Both the position numbers and the translations under genes were made by a program. Shown piece by piece: positions 17,159 to 26,590 of a stretch of DNA of 52,077 nt. Numbering within the stretch: the stretch's first letter is position 1; each line of letters opens with the position of its first letter. The notes below the pieces were generated by a model. That model was not told the DNA's origin. It made no database searches and worked only from the letters and a program-made list of their open reading frames with translations. The DNA is taken from contig CANJRM010000012.1 in the NCBI GenBank assembly GCA_947476645.1, forward strand, positions 1-52,077. The letters run 5' to 3'. The DNA is from Bacteroidota bacterium (GTDB lineage Bacteria; Bacteroidota; Bacteroidia; Chitinophagales; LD1).

Positions 17159-18976
17159 ATGAAGAGGATTTTGTCATTTCTTGTCTTAAGTGTTCTGCTT
17201 TCGGGCGTTGGCTATTCCCAGCCGGGCAGAGATGAAACGCTTGCCAAAAGCTATTTGAGTAATGGCGAGTATGACAAAGCAGTGGAGTTGTATCAAAGCT
17301 TATGGGAGAAAAATAATTGCGATGTAAAATTCTACACGCCACTCTACAAAGGTTATCTGTCGCTAAAAAAGTTTGATGAGTTAGAGAAAGTGGTGCGCAA
17401 GCAAATCAAAAAATTTGAGGGCGTTCAGCAATATGTGGTTGACCTCGGTTATATGTATTCGCAGGCTCCTAATCCTGAAAAAGCGAAGGAGCAATACGAC
17501 CATGCACTCAAAGATTTAAAACCAAATGAACCTGCCATTCGTGGTTTGGCAAATGCATTTGAAGCGTATCATTTGTTTGATTATGTAATTACGGTTTACG
17601 AAAAGGGAAATAAAATTGTAAAAGACGAAACCTATTTCAGCAATGAACTCGCGGCTGCGTATTTAGGCAAAGGTGATTTTGTGAACGCAGTGAAATATTA
17701 TTTACTCAACTTAGAAACGCATCCGCAAAATTCGCAGCTAGTAAAAAATATTGTTCAGACTTCACGCAATGAAGAAGCGTTGTTGGCGGAAATGGAAACG
17801 CAGCTTTATGCGAAGGTGCAGAAGAACTCTTCGAACGAAGATTATATTGACTTGCTCACCTGGGTTTATATTCAGAATAAAGATTTTGAAGGAGCGCTGG
17901 TGCAAATGAAAGCACTCGATAAGCGCAAAAATGAAAACGGCTTTCGTGTACTCAACATTGCACGCATGGCGCAAACCGAAGGCGATTATACCAATGCCAT
18001 TGCCGGTTTCGAATATGTGGTGAACAAAGGTAGCAACAGTGCTATGTATTTTATGGCGCGCACAGAACTGCTCGCCTGCCGCAAGGAAAAAATTTCGAAG
18101 AACATCAGTATTACACGCGAAGATTTAGTGGCGTTGAAAAGCGATTACCAATCGTTCATTAACGAAAACGGAAGAAATTTCAGGACATCACAAAGCATGA
18201 AAGAACTGGCAGACCTGGAAGGGTTTTATCTGCACGATTTGGATAGTGCTTCTGCTCTTTGCGAAGAGTTGATTGCTATGCCGGGTGTGAATCAGCAATT
18301 GAAAAATCAAGTCAAACTTTCGTTGGGCGATTTTCTTTTAATTGGTGGTGATGTGTGGGAATCAACCCTGCTTTACTCGCAGGTAGATAAGGACGAAAAG
18401 GATTCTCCGCTAGGTGAAGATGCGCGCTACCGCAACGCCAAGCGCGCTTACTACATTGGTGATTTTGAATGGGCACAAACACAATTGGAAGCGTTGAAGA
18501 GTTCAACGAGTGAATTGATTTCTAATGATGCGATTAATCTTTCGGTTTTTATTATTGACAATTTAGGAATGGATACCACCGAAACTCCGCTGATGATGTA
18601 TGCCCGTGCCGAATTGCTTTTATTTCAAAATAAAGATGAAGAGGCGAGAAGTTTGTTAGACACCATTACTTATTTGTTTCCGAACCATGCGCTGAGTGAC
18701 GACATTGAATATTCGCAGGCGCAGATTTATGTGAAGCGAAAAGAATTTGAAAAAGCAGTTCCACTGCTCGAGAGTATTATTAAGAACTACAAAGAAGATT
18801 TGAAAGGTGATGATGCCACTTTTCTATTGGCAGAAATTGAGGAAGACCATTTGAATAATAAAGATAAGGCGATGGAACTTTACAAATCCATTATCACGAA
18901 CTACAACAGTTCGTTGCTGGTGATTGATGCAAGAAAAAAATACCGCTTGTTGCGTGGAGATAAAATTTCAGAATAG
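17159..18976 (+). CDS. exported TPR-repeat protein
   Basis: The 605-residue protein has a signal peptide (MKRILSFLVLSVLLSGVGYS) and then TPR-like helical repeats over nearly its full length, e.g. LAKSYLSNGEYDKAVELYQ, YSQAPNPEKAKEQYDHAL and KRKEFEKAVPLLESIIKNY. It lacks catalytic motifs. It probably acts as a periplasmic scaffold or assembly factor. A TACTTTCA box 6 bp upstream of the ATG is a weak -7 candidate. The DUF4286 gene begins 3 bp after its stop, so the two are almost surely co-transcribed. Homologues are usually annotated as tetratricopeptide-repeat proteins without a specific role. Confidence 0.85.
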   Translation: MKRILSFLVLSVLLSGVGYSQPGRDETLAKSYLSNGEYDKAVELYQSLWEKNNCDVKFYTPLYKGYLSLKKFDELEKVVRKQIKKFEGVQQYVVDLGYMYSQAPNPEKAKEQYDHALKDLKPNEPAIRGLANAFEAYHLFDYVITVYEKGNKIVKDETYFSNELAAAYLGKGDFVNAVKYYLLNLETHPQNSQLVKNIVQTSRNEEALLAEMETQLYAKVQKNSSNEDYIDLLTWVYIQNKDFEGALVQMKALDKRKNENGFRVLNIARMAQTEGDYTNAIAGFEYVVNKGSNSAMYFMARTELLACRKEKISKNISITREDLVALKSDYQSFINENGRNFRTSQSMKELADLEGFYLHDLDSASALCEELIAMPGVNQQLKNQVKLSLGDFLLIGGDVWESTLLYSQVDKDEKDSPLGEDARYRNAKRAYYIGDFEWAQTQLEALKSSTSELISNDAINLSVFIIDNLGMDTTETPLMMYARAELLLFQNKDEEARSLLDTITYLFPNHALSDDIEYSQAQIYVKRKEFEKAVPLLESIIKNYKEDLKGDDATFLLAEIEEDHLNNKDKAMELYKSIITNYNSSLLVIDARKKYRLLRGDKISE

Positions 18977-18979
18977 GAT

Positions 18980-19282
18980 ATGATACTTTACAACGTAACC
19001 GTAAAAATTGATTTGGATGTTCACGACCTTTGGTTGAGGTGGATGAAGGAAGAGCATATTCCACGCGTGATGGAAACGGGATGTTTTGTTGACAGCAAAC
19101 TTTATCGTGTGTTGGAAGAGAACACAACCGATGGCATCACTTATGCCTTTCAGTATTTCGCTAATGACATTTCAAGCTACTTCGATTACAAAGAGCATCA
19201 TGCAGAGCGTTTAAAGAAAGAAGGACTTGATATGTTTCCCGGAAAGTTTACTGCGTTCAGAACGTTGCTGAAAGAAGTTTAG
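18980..19282 (+). CDS. DUF4286 family protein
   Basis: The 100-residue cytosolic protein matches DUF4286: MILYNVTVKIDLDVHDLWL, then WMKEEHIPRVMETGCF and a C-terminal FPGKFTAFRTLL. The predicted fold is a ferredoxin-like beta-alpha-beta domain. It follows the TPR gene by 3 bp and its stop codon abuts, without a single spare base, the stop codon of the convergent MurF-Alr gene. Function unknown; the family is common in Bacteroidota. Confidence 0.85.
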   Translation: MILYNVTVKIDLDVHDLWLRWMKEEHIPRVMETGCFVDSKLYRVLEENTTDGITYAFQYFANDISSYFDYKEHHAERLKKEGLDMFPGKFTAFRTLLKEV

Positions 19283-21787
19283 TTACTCCTGAAAATAAAC
19301 CCGCTTCACTCTTCCTGATATACCTGTAAGAATTTCATAAGCAATTGTTTCAGCCGCTTCGGCAACTTCTTCCACACTCGGATTATTTCCAAACACAATT
19401 ACTTCATCGCCTTCGCTGGCTTCTGTGCCAGTAATGTCGAGCATGGTCATGTCCATGCACACATTGCCGATGATGGGAACTAATTTTCCGTTCACGAGCA
19501 TACGCCCGTTTTTGTCGGAAAGTTTGCGGCTGAGTCCATCGGCATAACCAATGCCAACTGTAGCGATGGTTTTATCTTTTGAAACTTTTCCCACTCTGCC
19601 ATAACCAACGGTGTCGCCTTTCTTAACGTGCTTGATTTGCGAGATAGTTGTTTTGAGCGTAGAAACCGGAAGCAACTTTGCATTTACTTTTTCAGAAGAA
19701 TCAATGCCATACAAGCCAATTCCCAAACGCACCATATCGAACTGCGCTTTGGTGCGGCGCGTAATGCCGTTGCTGTTTAAAATGTGACGGAGAATTTTGT
19801 AATCGAATTCATCACAAATCAACTTGCTCATCGCTTCGAAATTTTTGATTTGCTCTTTGGTGAAATCATCATATGCTTTGTCTTCGCTTGCAGCCAAATG
19901 AGAAAACACCGAGGCAATTTGTAATTGATGATTCGGTCTGATGCGCTCTATCAGTTCAGGAATTTCTTCCTTGCTGAAACCTAAACGGTTCATTCCGGTT
20001 TCCAGTTCAATATGAATTTTGTATTTGCCATCATCACCATTTCGAAGAAGCGCGAGCACTTCGGTAAATTTGTCGAGCAGATTTAGCGAATAAATTTCGG
20101 GTTCGAGATTGTATTGAATCATGGCTTCGAAACTCCGCAGTTCGGGATTCATAACCATAATAGGAAGGGTGATTCCATTTTTGCGCAACTCAATTCCTTC
20201 ATCGGCATAAGCAACAGCCAGATAGTCAACGCGATTGAACTGAAGTGTGTTTGCAATTTCAAAACTTCCGCTGCCGTAACTGAATGCTTTTACCATCGCC
20301 ATTATTTTGGTTTCGGGTTTCAGTAGCGACTGATATACTTTGAGGTTATGTGTAAGCGCATTCAGGTTAATTTCGAGAACTGTTTCATGCGCTTTCTTTT
20401 CTAAAAATTTTCCAATCACTTCGAAGCGAAACCTGCGCGCACCTTTAAGCAAAATAACTTCGTTATTGAATGAAGATGAATCAAGATTTTTTAAAAAATC
20501 TTCGGTGCTTTCATACGATTCAAATTGCAGCGATTCGTTTTTCTCAAACAGTTTTTTTTGTCGGCTAAGCGAAGTGCCTATTCCAACCAAACGGTTCACT
20601 TTACATTCTTCAAGCAGGTTGGCTACCTCCTGATATAAATCTATTTCGCCTCTTCCGCTTTGTAAAATGTCGGAGAGAATCACCGTCTTTTTCGGATGCT
20701 GATTTTGTTGCTTCAAAAAATCAATCGCAATTTTTAGTGAGCCGATATCAGAATTATAGGTGTCATTTATCAGCGAACAATTGTTGATAGCATCCTTCAT
20801 TTCTAATCGCATAGCAATGCGCGAAAGATGTTTCATGCGTTCGCGAATAGTTGAGAATTTGCATTTCAAATACAACATTACACAGGCACAATGAATCGCA
20901 TTTTCTACACTCGCTTTATCTGAAAAAGGAATTTCAAATTCGAGTTCTTTGTTTTGATAGACACAGGTAATGAACGAATGATTGTTTTTGTGCAACACGC
21001 TCGTTACCTGCACATCGGCTTCCGAACTCATGCTCCAACTCATAACGTTCTGCGGTTTGTCGCGGAGCGCATTTATTTCTCCAAGGCTTTGATTGATGTC
21101 GGGATAATCTTTGCAGTAAATCAGAATTTCTGCATTCACAAAAAGATTCAGCTTCTCTTTTGTTTTGTGACGAATGCTTAAAAATCCTTCGTTGTGCGCT
21201 TCGCCTACGTTAGTAAGCACACCTATAGTCGGACGAATAATTTTTTCCAGTTTCTGCATTTCGCCTGCTTCAGAAATTCCAGCTTCGAAAATACCGAGTG
21301 TGTTTTCATTATTAATAAGCCACAGCGAAAGCGGAACTCCTACCTGTGAATTATAACTCTTCGGACTTCGAACAATGTGATAGTCTTCATGCAGCAATTG
21401 ATAGAGCCATTCCTTCACTACGGTTTTGCCGTTGCTGCCTGTAATAGCAATTACGGGTAGCTGAAATTTGCTGCGGTGAGCACCAGTCAATTTTTGCAAA
21501 GCAATTATCGCATCTTTTACCAATACAAAATTCGCATCGGGAAAAGTTTCGGTGTTGGGTTCTTTGGTAACTACAAAATTGCGAACGCCTTTTTTGTAAA
21601 GCTCTTCGATATAGCTGTGTCCGTCTAACTTCATTCCGCCCAAGGCAAAAAATAAAGTTTGAGTGGGGTGAATCAGTTTGCGCGAATCGAGCAGCAATTC
21701 GTGAATGGAAGTTTCCTTTTTATTCTTCGACAGCAATTTTCCTCCAACTGCTTTTACAACTTCTGCTATTTGATATTCTGGTTTCAT
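19283..21787 (-). CDS. bifunctional UDP-MurNAc-tripeptide:D-Ala-D-Ala ligase / alanine racemase
   Basis: The 834-residue fusion joins MurF (about 1-460) to alanine racemase (about 465-834), a combination characteristic of Bacteroidota. It both makes D-alanine and attaches D-Ala-D-Ala to the muropeptide precursor. MurF shows ITGSNGKT (115-122), the SYNSQVGVPLSLW region and the NDTYNSDIGSLK loop. The racemase shows the PLP lysine in AMVKAFSYGSG (Lys500), RLGIGLYG, VGYGRVG and GNVCMDMTMLDI, with YEILTGISGRVKRVY at the end. The ATG at 21787 starts a typical MKPEYQIAEV. The ligase's Walker A reads GKTVV instead of GKTTT, as is usual in this fused family. The gene stands alone on the minus strand, away from other mur genes. 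Confidence 0.95.
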   Translation of the reverse strand: MKPEYQIAEVVKAVGGKLLSKNKKETSIHELLLDSRKLIHPTQTLFFALGGMKLDGHSYIEELYKKGVRNFVVTKEPNTETFPDANFVLVKDAIIALQKLTGAHRSKFQLPVIAITGSNGKTVVKEWLYQLLHEDYHIVRSPKSYNSQVGVPLSLWLINNENTLGIFEAGISEAGEMQKLEKIIRPTIGVLTNVGEAHNEGFLSIRHKTKEKLNLFVNAEILIYCKDYPDINQSLGEINALRDKPQNVMSWSMSSEADVQVTSVLHKNNHSFITCVYQNKELEFEIPFSDKASVENAIHCACVMLYLKCKFSTIRERMKHLSRIAMRLEMKDAINNCSLINDTYNSDIGSLKIAIDFLKQQNQHPKKTVILSDILQSGRGEIDLYQEVANLLEECKVNRLVGIGTSLSRQKKLFEKNESLQFESYESTEDFLKNLDSSSFNNEVILLKGARRFRFEVIGKFLEKKAHETVLEINLNALTHNLKVYQSLLKPETKIMAMVKAFSYGSGSFEIANTLQFNRVDYLAVAYADEGIELRKNGITLPIMVMNPELRSFEAMIQYNLEPEIYSLNLLDKFTEVLALLRNGDDGKYKIHIELETGMNRLGFSKEEIPELIERIRPNHQLQIASVFSHLAASEDKAYDDFTKEQIKNFEAMSKLICDEFDYKILRHILNSNGITRRTKAQFDMVRLGIGLYGIDSSEKVNAKLLPVSTLKTTISQIKHVKKGDTVGYGRVGKVSKDKTIATVGIGYADGLSRKLSDKNGRMLVNGKLVPIIGNVCMDMTMLDITGTEASEGDEVIVFGNNPSVEEVAEAAETIAYEILTGISGRVKRVYFQE

Positions 21788-21799
21788 TTATTCGGAATG

Positions 21800-21862
21800 C
21801 GAATTTACACGAATTGAAAAGATGCGCTGAAAATGATTTCGCAATAATTCGTGTTATTCGTG
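21800..21862. repeat. imperfect inverted repeat of ATTCGTG / CACGAAT blocks
   Basis: GCGAATTTACACGAATT (21799-21815) pairs at about 14 of 17 positions with AATTCGTGTTATTCGTG (21846-21862). It fills the 90-bp spacer between the divergent MurF-Alr and potassium-channel genes and may hold both promoters; TAAATTCG (21807-21800 on the minus strand) resembles the -7 box. Its style is like the 1836-1920 hairpin, with short direct repeats inside each arm. Confidence 0.5.
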
Positions 21863-21877
21863 TTGCAAATTTTATTT

Positions 21878-22873
21878 ATGGCAAGCAGAACAAGAAAATT
21901 TATTGACCGCATGAGAGCGGGTGAAGACATTGGCCTCGACCGCAGCGGCAGCAAAGGAAGACAGCGCACGATTAATGCGGATGGCAGTTATAATATGGAG
22001 CGCAGAACCGGCAGGTTTCTCGGCAACTTCAATCCTTACCATTGGGTAATTAGCACTTCTTGGTCGCGGTACTGGATGGTGGTGTTTGGTTTTTACGGAG
22101 TAATGAATGTGCTTTTTGCTTCGGCATATTTTCTTGTAGGAATTGAACAGCTCAATGGCATGCAAGGCAACGATGTGTTTACGCAGTGGCTGTATTGTTT
22201 TTTCTTTTCGGCACAATCATTTACTACAGTTGGTTATGGCGGCATTCACCCTGTGGGTGAGTTCGCTAATTTTCTGGCAACGTTAGAAGCCTTTATCGGC
22301 TTAATGACTTTTGCTTTGGCAACGGGCACACTTTACGGACGTTTCTCAAAACCTGTTTCGCGCATTAAATACAGCGAAAGTATTTTGATAGCTCCTTATG
22401 CAGGAGCAACGGGCATGCAGTTTATGATAGCCAACGAACTGGAAACAACGTTGATGGATATGGAAGCGCGTGTAAACATCAGTTGGGTAGATGTTGATGA
22501 TAACGGCAATGCGTTCCGCAATTTTCGCCAGGTGAGTTTGCAGGTAGATAAGATTATGATGTTTCCCACTAACTGGGTTTTGAATCACCCTATTGATGAA
22601 GAGAGTGTGTTGTATGGAAAAACGCTCGAAGAAATTAAAGCCATGGACGTAGAAATTTTTGTGCTCGTAAAAGGATTTGATGATGTGTTTTCGCAAACCA
22701 TTTACAGCCGCCATTCGTTTATGGTTGACCAGTTTGTTTGGGGGGCTAAATTCCGCAAGCCGTTTTCTATTAATGAAAAGGGCAGAGTGGTAATGGACTT
22801 AACCAAGGTGGGTGAATATGATAGTGTGTCTATGCCTAACATTACGCCTTCCTTGCAGGAAGCGAACGCGTAA
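21878..22873 (+). CDS. inward-rectifier (Kir-type) potassium channel
   Basis: The 331-residue integral membrane protein has the KirBac plan: an amphipathic slide-helix region, first transmembrane helix (WMVVFGFYGVMNVLFASAY), a pore helix with selectivity filter TTVGYGG (TVGYG at 117-121), a second helix (about 130-155), and a cytosolic Ig-like beta domain (about 165-331). It would conduct potassium across the inner membrane. The ATG at 21878 is chosen over a GTG at 21851 inside the spacer repeat. It is convergent with the M48 gene, 10 bp from its end, and has no operon partners. Confidence 0.93.
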   Translation: MASRTRKFIDRMRAGEDIGLDRSGSKGRQRTINADGSYNMERRTGRFLGNFNPYHWVISTSWSRYWMVVFGFYGVMNVLFASAYFLVGIEQLNGMQGNDVFTQWLYCFFFSAQSFTTVGYGGIHPVGEFANFLATLEAFIGLMTFALATGTLYGRFSKPVSRIKYSESILIAPYAGATGMQFMIANELETTLMDMEARVNISWVDVDDNGNAFRNFRQVSLQVDKIMMFPTNWVLNHPIDEESVLYGKTLEEIKAMDVEIFVLVKGFDDVFSQTIYSRHSFMVDQFVWGAKFRKPFSINEKGRVVMDLTKVGEYDSVSMPNITPSLQEANA

Positions 22874-22883
22874 TTGTAATCTC

Positions 22884-23693
22884 CTACAATCCTGTCTTAA
22901 ACGTATTGTAGTCCGTCACATCTTCGCTTGCCGAAATATTATTGTTAGGCGAACAGTTTTGCGAGCCGGCATCAGTTGTAATATTCGTAACGCGATTATC
23001 GGGACAAGGATGTGTGCTGAAGAACGCTTGCAAACCATTGCAGGGGTAACCACCTGCTTCCAGTTTTTGAAAAAAGTAAGAAGCACCTTCTGCGTGATAT
23101 TTTGTAGGGCATAAATATTTCACCGAATAAGCATCGGCTTCTTTCTCATGCTCTTTACTGAATTGAAGTGAAGAAAGACTCGTTACCATTTGCTGTAACT
23201 GCGCATAGTTTTGCCCCAGTGCAATGCTCAGCAAAGTAGAGATGCCATAAACTGCTGTGAGTTGCTGTGTAGAATGTCTTCGGTCAGCATGAGCCATTTC
23301 ATGTCCAAGCACACCTGCAAGTGACGAAGCATTGTCAAGGTATTTGATTAAGCCCGTGTAAACGTAAATGTGTCCGCCCGGTGTGCAGAAGGCATTCAGC
23401 ACCGAATCGTTCTTGATGATATTCATATCCCAAGTGAAATCGTTTTTGTATTGCACTACTCCGCTGTTCAAAATCTGATTACGAATGGTATCGATATAAG
23501 CGTATTTGGCAGCATAAGTAGTTCGGCTAAGCAAAGGATACTCGGTAGGGTTGTTCGCAATTTCGGTAGCCGCCTGCGCACCTAAATTTTTATCGTCTTC
23601 AATGGTAAAAATATTTAAGCCACCTCCTTTTTTGCAGCCCGCAAAAAGTGTGAGGATAATAGATGCTATGAATAGAATTTTAGTTGGTTTCAT
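22884..23693 (-). CDS. M48 family metalloprotease lipoprotein
   Basis: The 269-residue product has a lipoprotein signal peptide with lipobox LFAGC (Cys20) and an M48 peptidase domain. The zinc site HEMAH (131-135) and the downstream metal-ligand glutamate in KEHEKEADAYS are present. This resembles BepA/LoiP-type periplasmic proteases that handle outer-membrane protein quality control, but lacks TPR repeats. The ATG at 23693 is the start directly before the signal peptide; a longer in-frame reading runs through the infB terminator. A TACTTTTG box on the minus strand (23729-23722) fits the -7 consensus exactly. The substrate is unknown. Confidence 0.9.
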   Translation of the reverse strand: MKPTKILFIASIILTLFAGCKKGGGLNIFTIEDDKNLGAQAATEIANNPTEYPLLSRTTYAAKYAYIDTIRNQILNSGVVQYKNDFTWDMNIIKNDSVLNAFCTPGGHIYVYTGLIKYLDNASSLAGVLGHEMAHADRRHSTQQLTAVYGISTLLSIALGQNYAQLQQMVTSLSSLQFSKEHEKEADAYSVKYLCPTKYHAEGASYFFQKLEAGGYPCNGLQAFFSTHPCPDNRVTNITTDAGSQNCSPNNNISASEDVTDYNTFKTGL

Positions 23694-23748
23694 TTTTCGT
23701 TTTTTTAGTTCACTGTTGAAGCAAAAGTATTTAAGAGGAGCAAAGAAA

Positions 23749-23778
23749 AAAGCCACCACAAAAATTTGTGATGGCTTT
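23749..23778 (-). terminator. terminator of the rimP-nusA-infB operon
   Basis: A 14-bp stem with one mismatch (23749-23762 with 23765-23778) is followed on the minus strand by a run of T residues. It lies 25 bp after the infB stop codon. Confidence 0.8.
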
Positions 23779-23802
23779 GAATTAACTTGTTTGTAAAAGG
23801 AA

Positions 23803-26508
23803 CTATAATTTACGTTGTACTTCCACCTCTTCAAATATTTCAAGGATGTCGTTCTCTTTAATGTCCTGATAGTCTTTCACCATAACTCCGCACTCGAGTC
23901 CGCTAACTACTTCTTTCGCATCATCTTTGAAACGTTTTAAGCCAGCTACAACACCTGTGTGAACTACAATGCCATCGCGTATAACGCGCACCTTAGACTT
24001 GTTCAGAATTCTGCCATCTTTTACAAAGCAGCCCGCAATAGTTCCCACTTTACTTACGTGGATAGCGGTGCGCACTTCAAGGTTACCGATAACTTTTTCT
24101 TCAATCTTCGGCTCAAGCAATCCTTCCATCGCGCTCTTGATTTCTTCAATAGCGTTATAGATGATAGAGTAAAGACGAATATCCACTCCTTCCGCATCGG
24201 CAATCTTCTTGGCGTTTTGCGAAGGACGAACATTGAATCCAATCACAATGGCATCCGATGCTGTTGCAAGCAACACATCCGATTCAGAAATGGCACCCAC
24301 CCCTTTATGTATAATTCTGATTTGAATTTCTTCGGTAGAAAGTTTGAGCAAGGAATCTGCCAACGCCTCCACTGAACCATCCACATCACCTTTCAAAATC
24401 AAGCTAAGCTCTTTGAAGTTTCCGAGAGCCAAACGTCTTCCGATTTCATCGAGCGTAATATGTTTCTTAGTGCGTATTCCGGTTTCGCGTTCAATCTGCG
24501 CACGTTTAGTTGCCAACTCTTTCGCATCGGCTTCGTTATCGAATACTTTAAATTTTTCACCAGCTTGTGGAGCACCGCTCAGTCCAAGTACCTGCACAGG
24601 AGCCGAAGGCCCGGCTTCTTTCATCTTTGCACCCGTGTGGTCAAACATGGCTTTTACTCTTCCCATGTATGGGCCGGCAACAATAATATCTCCCATCTTT
24701 AATGTTCCATTCTGAACAAGCAAAGTAGTTGTATAACCGCGACCTTTATCGAGAGTAGCTTCAATTACTGAACCTGAAGAAAGGCGTTCAGGATTTGCTT
24801 TCAGTTCAAGTAATTCCGCCTGAATCAAAATTTTCTCCAATAGCAAATCTATGTTCAATCCCTTTTTGGCAGAAATTTCCTGACTCTGATAAGGACCGCC
24901 CCATTCTTCTACCAATAAATTCATAGCAGAAAGCTGTTCGCGAATTTTATCGGAATTGGCTCCGTCTTTATCAATTTTATTAAACGCAAAAATCATTGGC
25001 ACACCCGCACTCTGCGCGTGGTTGATAGCCTCTTTTGTTTGCGGCATCACGGCATCATCGGCAGCAATTACAATCACGGCAATATCTGTCACCTTTGCAC
25101 CGCGGGCACGCATGGCGGTAAACGCTTCGTGACCCGGAGTATCCAGGAAAGAAATTTTTCTTCCATCGGCAGTAGTTACTTCATAAGCACCAATGTGCTG
25201 TGTAATTCCTCCCGCTTCCTTTGCTACCACATTTGTTTTGCGGATATAATCGAGCAATGAAGTTTTACCGTGGTCAACGTGACCCATGATGGTAACAATT
25301 GGCGCGCGAGGTTTTAAATCTTCAGGAGTATCAGGTGCTTCTTCTTTGAAAGCTGTTTGGTCAGCGGCAGAAATAAATTCTAATTCATAGCCATGCTCCG
25401 CAGTAACGAGTTCAATAATCGTAGCATCTAATCGCTGATTGATAGAAACAATTACACCCAACTGCATACAGGTAGAAATAATTTGCACCGGAGTCATATT
25501 CATGAGCGATGCTAATTCAGCCACCGAAATAAATTCGGCTACCTGCAGTTTGTTATGCTGAATACCTTCCTGTGCCGTTTCTGCTTTTTCCTGATGCGCT
25601 TCGCGTTTTCCTCTGCGGAATTTCGAGCGGTCACTCTTTGAGGTTTGCGCCTGAATCTTCGCCATAGTAGCGCGAATCTTGTCTTCAATTTCCTTTTCGG
25701 TTATCTCAGCTGGTGGTCCACCCGGTTCAGGTTTCTTAGTGGTAGTTACATCGCGCTTGCGCTGAAAGTTCTCTACCTTTTTAGCGTAGTAAGTATCCTG
25801 AACTAACGGAGGACGTTCCTTTTTCTTTACGAGTTTGCGTTCGCGTATTTTCTTTTCTCCGGCTGTATCTTCTTTTTTCTTTGGCTTAAGGTCAAATTGC
25901 GAAAGGTCAATTTTGCCTACCTCTTTTGTTCCCTCAAGTGTTTGATACTTGGTTTCAATTTTTACTTCCGGTTCAGGCTCGGGTTCAGTTTTCTTTTTCT
26001 TGGTTGGCTTTACCTCTTTTACTTCTTCTACCACAGGTGTAGGTTCAACCACCGGCTCTTCTTCCTTTTTCTTCTTGGTAGTCTTCTTTGGTTTTTCTTC
26101 AGGTTCGAGTTTACCTACAATTTTAGGACCTTCTAATTTTTGTTTCTTGGCAGAAATAACTTCAACAGGTTCTTCTTTTTGTGCCTGATTATTTTTTACC
26201 AGCACTTCCTTTTCTTCAACCTCTTTCTCTTTCTTCTTCACCGAAGCCATGGTAGCTTCTACCATTTCAACCGATTCTTTCTTGGCTTTGTCGGCAGCAA
26301 CTTTAGCAGTGGTATCTGCTTGTTTCTTGATGTCCTTATCGCTGCCAAATTCCTTGTCGAGTACAGCTATCATATCGGGCGCGAGCTTGGTATTCGGATT
26401 CAAATCTTTGAATCCTTTCGCCTTGAGGGCATCCATGATATGGTCTGAACTGACATTATAAATGCCCGCTGCTTTACTTAATCGAACTGCTTTTACTTCT
26501 TCTGACAT
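23803..26508 (-). CDS. infB: translation initiation factor IF-2
   Basis: The 901-residue GTPase places initiator tRNA on the 30S subunit. The N-terminal IF2_N domain (1-55) is followed by a long charged linker (about 60-310) rich in K, E, P and T. The linker has two copies of an LEGxKxVGK motif (about 125 and 191). The G domain (about 400-570) has GHVDHGKT (409-416), GGITQHIGAYE, DTPGHEAF, NKID and SAKKG. Domains II-IV complete the protein. It ends the rimP-nusA-infB operon and is separated from nusA by 82 bp carrying heptanucleotide repeats and a hairpin. A terminator follows. Confidence 0.97.
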   Translation of the reverse strand: MSEEVKAVRLSKAAGIYNVSSDHIMDALKAKGFKDLNPNTKLAPDMIAVLDKEFGSDKDIKKQADTTAKVAADKAKKESVEMVEATMASVKKKEKEVEEKEVLVKNNQAQKEEPVEVISAKKQKLEGPKIVGKLEPEEKPKKTTKKKKEEEPVVEPTPVVEEVKEVKPTKKKKTEPEPEPEVKIETKYQTLEGTKEVGKIDLSQFDLKPKKKEDTAGEKKIRERKLVKKKERPPLVQDTYYAKKVENFQRKRDVTTTKKPEPGGPPAEITEKEIEDKIRATMAKIQAQTSKSDRSKFRRGKREAHQEKAETAQEGIQHNKLQVAEFISVAELASLMNMTPVQIISTCMQLGVIVSINQRLDATIIELVTAEHGYELEFISAADQTAFKEEAPDTPEDLKPRAPIVTIMGHVDHGKTSLLDYIRKTNVVAKEAGGITQHIGAYEVTTADGRKISFLDTPGHEAFTAMRARGAKVTDIAVIVIAADDAVMPQTKEAINHAQSAGVPMIFAFNKIDKDGANSDKIREQLSAMNLLVEEWGGPYQSQEISAKKGLNIDLLLEKILIQAELLELKANPERLSSGSVIEATLDKGRGYTTTLLVQNGTLKMGDIIVAGPYMGRVKAMFDHTGAKMKEAGPSAPVQVLGLSGAPQAGEKFKVFDNEADAKELATKRAQIERETGIRTKKHITLDEIGRRLALGNFKELSLILKGDVDGSVEALADSLLKLSTEEIQIRIIHKGVGAISESDVLLATASDAIVIGFNVRPSQNAKKIADAEGVDIRLYSIIYNAIEEIKSAMEGLLEPKIEEKVIGNLEVRTAIHVSKVGTIAGCFVKDGRILNKSKVRVIRDGIVVHTGVVAGLKRFKDDAKEVVSGLECGVMVKDYQDIKENDILEIFEEVEVQRKL

Positions 26509-26529
26509 GTTTTTGTTTTAGTAAAAAAT

Positions 26530-26590
26530 AATCGGCAATCGGCAACCGCTATTACCGATTACCGACTCTCAATTACCTATGGTAATAGCG
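26530..26590. repeat. heptanucleotide repeats and hairpin in the nusA-infB spacer
   Basis: Two 7-bp-period runs lie in the spacer: AATCGGCAATCGGCAAC (about 26530-26545) and TTACCGATTACCGAC (26552-26566). CGCTATTACC (26547-26556) is the exact complement of GGTAATAGCG (26581-26590), which directly follows the nusA stop codon on the minus strand. It could modulate read-through into infB or RNA processing. Confidence 0.65.

Noticed and set aside
23694-23843. 50-residue N-terminal extension of the M48 protease
   Set aside because: It runs through the infB terminator and removes the lipoprotein signal from the N-terminus; the ATG at 23693 is better.
25897-26448. Plus-strand frames rich in F, S and L
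   Set aside because: Antisense of the lysine/glutamate-rich IF-2 linker; low-complexity shadow frames.
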